A DNA stretch of 64,000 nt from Dysgonomonas mossii DSM 22836 (GTDB taxonomy: Bacteria; Bacteroidota; Bacteroidia; Bacteroidales; Dysgonomonadaceae). Below the pieces are notes generated by a model. That model saw only the letters and a list, made by a program, of their open reading frames with translations, searched no databases and was not told the origin of the DNA. The position numbers were made by a program, and so were the translations under genes. The DNA is taken from assembly GCF_000213575.1 (NCBI RefSeq), contig NZ_GL892010.1, positions 84,624-148,623 of the forward strand. Reading direction: 5' to 3'. Below, one piece after another: positions 61,201 to 64,000 of this stretch; position 1 is the first letter of the stretch; each line of letters begins with the position of its first letter.

Positions 61201-63671
61201 TCTCCGTTCTCATCCAATACTTCAATTGTCTTGGTGATATTCGGAGTTGTGTTAAGCAGTGCATGCTTCATCAGATGGATGCCTGTGAAAAGCTGCTTTT
61301 CACTTTGTATAGCAAACTTTTCATTAATAATCAGGTTACTTCGTTCGGAATTGACAGTAAAATCATCACGAGAGGCATAATATTCAATATTTACATTGGT
61401 TTCAAAAAGTGTACTGGCATAATCCCGATAGGTTTGCATCGGTATCCAGCGTTCTCCGAAGTTAAAATCAAGTTCCGCATAGCGGATTGGTTGTGGAATA
61501 GATTCTTCTAATACTTTAAGGGCGGTTTGTGATGCCGGATCATTCGGGTGATTCGTGAGATAATTTTTGACTTGCTCTGCTTTTTCAATTACATTTCCTG
61601 AAATAAACTTATCCCGTATCTCAAAGTTTTGGATCATCGGATTGAAATAGATCTGCCCTTCCAGATCATTTAAAACCTCTTCCCGCTTTTTATTATCCAA
61701 TAGCGAGAGCATATAATCCAGATGAATCTCTCCATATTTGTTTAATGATGCAACTAAAGCTTCACGAGAGGTTTCTGTATGTTTTATCTCATCAGGATTA
61801 AAACTTACAGGTCTCTGAAATATATCCGCCTTTTGCAATCTTCCGTCTATCCTGCGTTCTAATGCAAGAATCGCTGTTCCGGAAGAATCCATCTTGATTA
61901 TATCCAGATTCTTCTTATCGTTCAGATTTCCATAGAGCCTGAAAAAAGAATCATAGGAGGTATTCAGGTCTTTTCGTAAATCAGGTTCTTCAGTCAGATT
62001 CTTGGCTTCATAGTCGTACAACTTATGATACGCATCCCGTAATTGGATATACCTGTCAACCTTTGATTGCTGTATTGTCGGCAGATCCAAGGGCTGAAAC
62101 ACAGCATCTGTCCTGTAACGATCTTTCAGATAGCCGATCTGCCCGTCATCTTTGACTAATGAGCCTTGCTTATGGTATTCTTCCAATATGCCGGAGAAGG
62201 GTCGAAGTTCCATCGGTGGTTTTGGTTGCTCTTCTCTGACAACTTGTTCGGGGCTGGGTTCAGGCTTTTGTCTCTCATTGGAGGAAAACAAACTTAACTG
62301 TACAGGTTTCTGATTGGGTTGAGGTGTGCGTTTTCTTTTGTTCGGTTTAATCTGTGTACGCTCGGCTTCTGTAAACCCAAACAAATCATATAAAGACATG
62401 GTTGGTTGTGATACATTCAGCTCAATAACTTTAACTTTAGCTTTTTCTTCTGCTACTTGAGACTTGTTATTTATTGCAGATGTATTCTGAACAGCCTTTT
62501 GATTTTGTGATGAATACTTATAGTATAAGTTCAGATCGAGATTCAGTTTAAAATCGGTATTTAACATCTGCTTTAAATCAGAAGAAATAGCTTCCATTCC
62601 TCCTTCATGTAAGAATACCTGTGCCGGTTTTCCATAAGGATCGGTATCTCTAAATCCTTTGGTATGGACTATTCGTTGTAGATTTTCAAAGCTGCTGTTG
62701 ATTGTTATACCCGATGAAAGCTCATAGGTTGTCAGGAACTTTTTCTCTTGACGGGTTAGTTCTTGCTTTAGTGTATTCTTTTGCAGAACGATTAAATCGC
62801 TACCGACTTCTGTTCCTGCATTTTCTACAAAGAGGTTATTCGGTAAACGGATAGCTGATACCAGATTGGTATTATTCATTAGCCATTGCCTTACGGCTTG
62901 ATTGTTTGGTGAGTTTAATACACCCTGAGAGGTAATAAATGCCATCAATCCTCCTTCACGCAATGTTTCAACTCCTTTCAGAAAGAAATAATTGTGAATG
63001 GCCCGAGTAGAATCCCTATGCAGTTTATCTGTTTTCATAAATTCTGCATCGAATACACTCATCTCTCCAAAAGGAATATTGGAAGTAACCACATCAAAAT
63101 GATTATTATATCGGCTCTCAATAGTTTCAAAGCCATCTACAATAACTTTATCATCAGGATTGATATGAGATAATATTTTACCAGTCAGAAGATCCTTTTC
63201 AAAATTAATGATATCAGCTTTGAGGTAGCGGAAAGAAAAAGCAGAGGAAAAACCACCCATGCCTGCTGATGGGTCCAACAGGGTATTTATCTGTACATCG
63301 TTATCACTGAATGTATCGGCTAGAGCCTGAACAACTAAAGGCGGAGTATAGAAAGCTGTCAGTACCGAGTTCTTTATACTATTGATATATTGCTTATACT
63401 CTATAGCAGAATCGGTATTATCCCTGATTACCCGATGCAGTTCGGCGACCATCGGAAATAACTCCAGTTCAGATTTTGCCCATGATGCTGTATCTGCCAG
63501 ACTATTGACAGGATTAAGTACACATTTGAGGCCTCCGAATCCGGTATATTCCATTAATATATCCTGCTCGATTTCGGTAGCTGGGCGTTGTTCTTTTTCA
63601 AGGGTAAAAACGACCTTAACTGCATCGATATTGGCTCTCAGATGAGCCTTTTTATTATAGCTCATGTTCAT
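58278..63671 (-). CDS. DNA methylase-SNF2 helicase fusion (anti-restriction-like)
   Basis: 1797 residues. An N-terminal N6-adenine methyltransferase domain has the SAM site DPSAGMGGF (133-141) and a catalytic motif NIPF (198-201, replacing NPPY). After a proline/glutamine-rich linker (about 420-490), a C-terminal SNF2-type helicase follows: VGGGKT (Lys928), [19 protein letters not shown] and [12 protein letters not shown] (motif VI). This layout is found in conjugative transposons and, as DarB, in phage P1, where it protects incoming DNA from restriction; the role here is inferred. The first ATG is used; MSYNKK, two codons later, is equally likely. It overlaps the DUF1896 gene by 17 bp. Confidence 0.87.
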   Translation of the reverse strand: MNMSYNKKAHLRANIDAVKVVFTLEKEQRPATEIEQDILMEYTGFGGLKCVLNPVNSLADTASWAKSELELFPMVAELHRVIRDNTDSAIEYKQYINSIKNSVLTAFYTPPLVVQALADTFSDNDVQINTLLDPSAGMGGFSSAFSFRYLKADIINFEKDLLTGKILSHINPDDKVIVDGFETIESRYNNHFDVVTSNIPFGEMSVFDAEFMKTDKLHRDSTRAIHNYFFLKGVETLREGGLMAFITSQGVLNSPNNQAVRQWLMNNTNLVSAIRLPNNLFVENAGTEVGSDLIVLQKNTLKQELTRQEKKFLTTYELSSGITINSSFENLQRIVHTKGFRDTDPYGKPAQVFLHEGGMEAISSDLKQMLNTDFKLNLDLNLYYKYSSQNQKAVQNTSAINNKSQVAEEKAKVKVIELNVSQPTMSLYDLFGFTEAERTQIKPNKRKRTPQPNQKPVQLSLFSSNERQKPEPSPEQVVREEQPKPPMELRPFSGILEEYHKQGSLVKDDGQIGYLKDRYRTDAVFQPLDLPTIQQSKVDRYIQLRDAYHKLYDYEAKNLTEEPDLRKDLNTSYDSFFRLYGNLNDKKNLDIIKMDSSGTAILALERRIDGRLQKADIFQRPVSFNPDEIKHTETSREALVASLNKYGEIHLDYMLSLLDNKKREEVLNDLEGQIYFNPMIQNFEIRDKFISGNVIEKAEQVKNYLTNHPNDPASQTALKVLEESIPQPIRYAELDFNFGERWIPMQTYRDYASTLFETNVNIEYYASRDDFTVNSERSNLIINEKFAIQSEKQLFTGIHLMKHALLNTTPNITKTIEVLDENGERKSIKVADPEAIQLANSKIDEIRNGFTDWLNNQSPEFQNKLADLYNKKFNCYVRPEYDGSHQTFPDLDLKALGIVDLYPSQKDCIWMQKLIGGGIADHEVGGGKTLIMCIAAYEMKRLGLANKPMILGLKANVHEIAHTFRTAYPNAKILYPGKEDFTPSKRVKIFNDIKNNNWDAVILTHDQFGKLPQSPEMQQQIFQTELDSVEENLRVIEQIEGKSASKRMLRGLEIRKQNLEVKLSVLADTIKNRTDDVVDFKMMGIDHLFVDESHQFKNLTFTTRHDRVAGLGNPEGSQRALNMLFAVRTIQERTGKDLGATFLSGTTISNSLTELYLLFKYLRPKELENQGINSFDAWAAIYAKKTTDYEFSVTNQIVQKERFRYFIKVPELANFYAEITDFRTAKDIGIDRPEKNEILYNIPPTPQQEIFIQKLMEFAKTGDATLLGRVPLTEKEDKAKMLIATDYARKMSLDMRMINQAYGDHVDNKASHCAAKIAEYYNKYESNKGTQFVFSDLGTYKPNEWNPYSEIKRKLVEDHGIPGHEIRFIQEAKTDNARKTLIEGMNEGRIRVLFGSTSMLGTGVNAQQRAVAIHHLDTPWRPSDLQQRDGRAIRKGNEIAKLYADNKVDVVIYAVEKSLDSYKFNLLQNKQTFINQLKNNSLGSRTIDEGSMDESAGMNFSEYVAILSGNTDLLEKAKLEKKINALESEKKAFVKSKSSATFKYEDSTRTIEGNTQMINRMTKDWDAFSNRAQTDNEGNKLNPVKLEGINSSDLKIIGEKLNHLSDNARTNNEYFTIGTLYDFKLLVKTEDSQKEGSIFKDNRFFIEGEGGIKYNYNNGHIATDPKLAAMNFLNALERIPKLIEKYHTDNEKLSKDLPILKEVIDSSFKKEPLLKELKTELVALDRQIQLTLTTKDEPKEVQKVTPVQSVDSVNNVRSGKPMSIKEIIDANRDRILIGKVGSDTNKKEEQISRGIKI

Positions 63672-64000
63672 CCTCCCATATATCTATTAATCCAACCAGT
63701 TCCGTATAGAGTAGATTGTATTCGGCAGAATACGCAAACTCATCATGCAGGGTATATTCTGTAAAGACTTCTTCACAGAGAGGGAGTAGTAACATTGTTT
63801 TCTGAAAGACTTCGCTTTCGGGGATATAGGAAAATTCCTCTAAAAGAATCGAACGGACGGTATCGAATTTGGAGAATAAAAGCCCTTCATATAAAGCTTT
63901 ACAAGCCATTTCTTCGGCCCGGTCGTGAGAGTAACCGTCTTTTATTGCATTGGAATAGGCTTCAGCTGCAATATCTGCTCTTGTTTTAATGAATTGGGAA
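63655..64000 (-). CDS. DUF1896 family protein (5' end outside the window)
   Basis: An open frame running off the right edge: at least 114 residues, beginning within ...[54 protein letters not shown]. This is the DUF1896 pattern (R...AA..F..A...G......A...A...L..GL.FS..D.....L..EF) of Bacteroidetes conjugative elements. The function is unknown. An internal Met (63909) is not the true start because the conserved sequence continues upstream. It is translated just before the methylase-helicase gene, with overlapping ends. Confidence 0.82.
   Translation of the reverse strand, partial: SQFIKTRADIAAEAYSNAIKDGYSHDRAEEMACKALYEGLLFSKFDTVRSILLEEFSYIPESEVFQKTMLLLPLCEEVFTEYTLHDEFAYSAEYNLLYTELVGLIDIWEDEHEL

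Overview
The window reads as a low-GC chromosomal segment from the phylum Bacteroidota, order Bacteroidales; a Dysgonomonas-like organism is my best guess, but this is inference. The grounds are TAnnTTTG-type promoter boxes, start codons preceded by A/T-rich sequence rather than strong ribosome binding sites, single-RRM RNA-binding proteins with Asn/Gly tails, AraC regulators with membrane domains, an RteC/CTnDOT-type mobile element and a DUF6132 protein. I see no rRNA, tRNA or CRISPR array.

Layout. (1) 1-8.6 kb: envelope and stress genes, comprising a GlsB-type membrane protein, two outer-membrane barrels (one with an OmpA domain), two tandem small lipoproteins, an esterase, an RRM protein and a plant-type acyl-ACP desaturase. 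(2) 8.65-17.6 kb: one giant gene (2901 aa) for a cyclic beta-1,2-glucan synthase-like enzyme behind a cluster of repeated palindromic operators. (3) 17.6-21.2 kb, minus strand: a small AraC protein, a second RRM protein and an operon of nitronate monooxygenase, RelA/SpoT-domain protein and a small protein. (4) 21.7-27.7 kb: remnant of an island, with a C-terminally broken tyrosine integrase, a palindrome-dense stretch, an unknown gene and a 1097-aa helicase with a possible nuclease tail (a defence candidate). (5) 28.5-33.1 kb: a membrane AraC regulator, then a compact cytoskeletal operon of bactofilin, actin-like ATPase and bactofilin. The actin-like protein appears circularly permuted: its phosphate-1 strand is at the extreme C-terminus. 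Next to it lie an SdhC remnant and a small membrane protein.

(6) 33.4-54.5 kb is a large envelope-lipid and efflux locus. A minus-strand operon encodes a KAS III-like protein that has lost all three catalytic residues, then TolC, HlyD/EmrA and a 14-TM MFS pump. After AraC, DUF2582 and TetR regulators, a plus-strand series encodes AraC, a PlsC-type acyltransferase, a patatin, an RND tripartite pump, a thioredoxin-fold protein with SxxC instead of CxxC, an LPS-kinase-like protein, an intact KAS III, a stand-alone LpxC, DUF6132 and a second patatin. Tight spacing and ATGA/TAATG overlaps imply co-expression; the likely theme is synthesis, trimming or export of a modified envelope lipid.

(7) 54.5 kb to the end is an integrative conjugative element: RteC, a structured RNA with a terminator, a DHFR-family protein, two excision-type HTH proteins, an unknown cargo gene, a methylase-helicase fusion and a DUF1896 protein cut by the window edge.

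The strongest candidates for something undescribed are the bactofilin/permuted-actin operon and the KAS III/LpxC/kinase/patatin/RND lipid locus.
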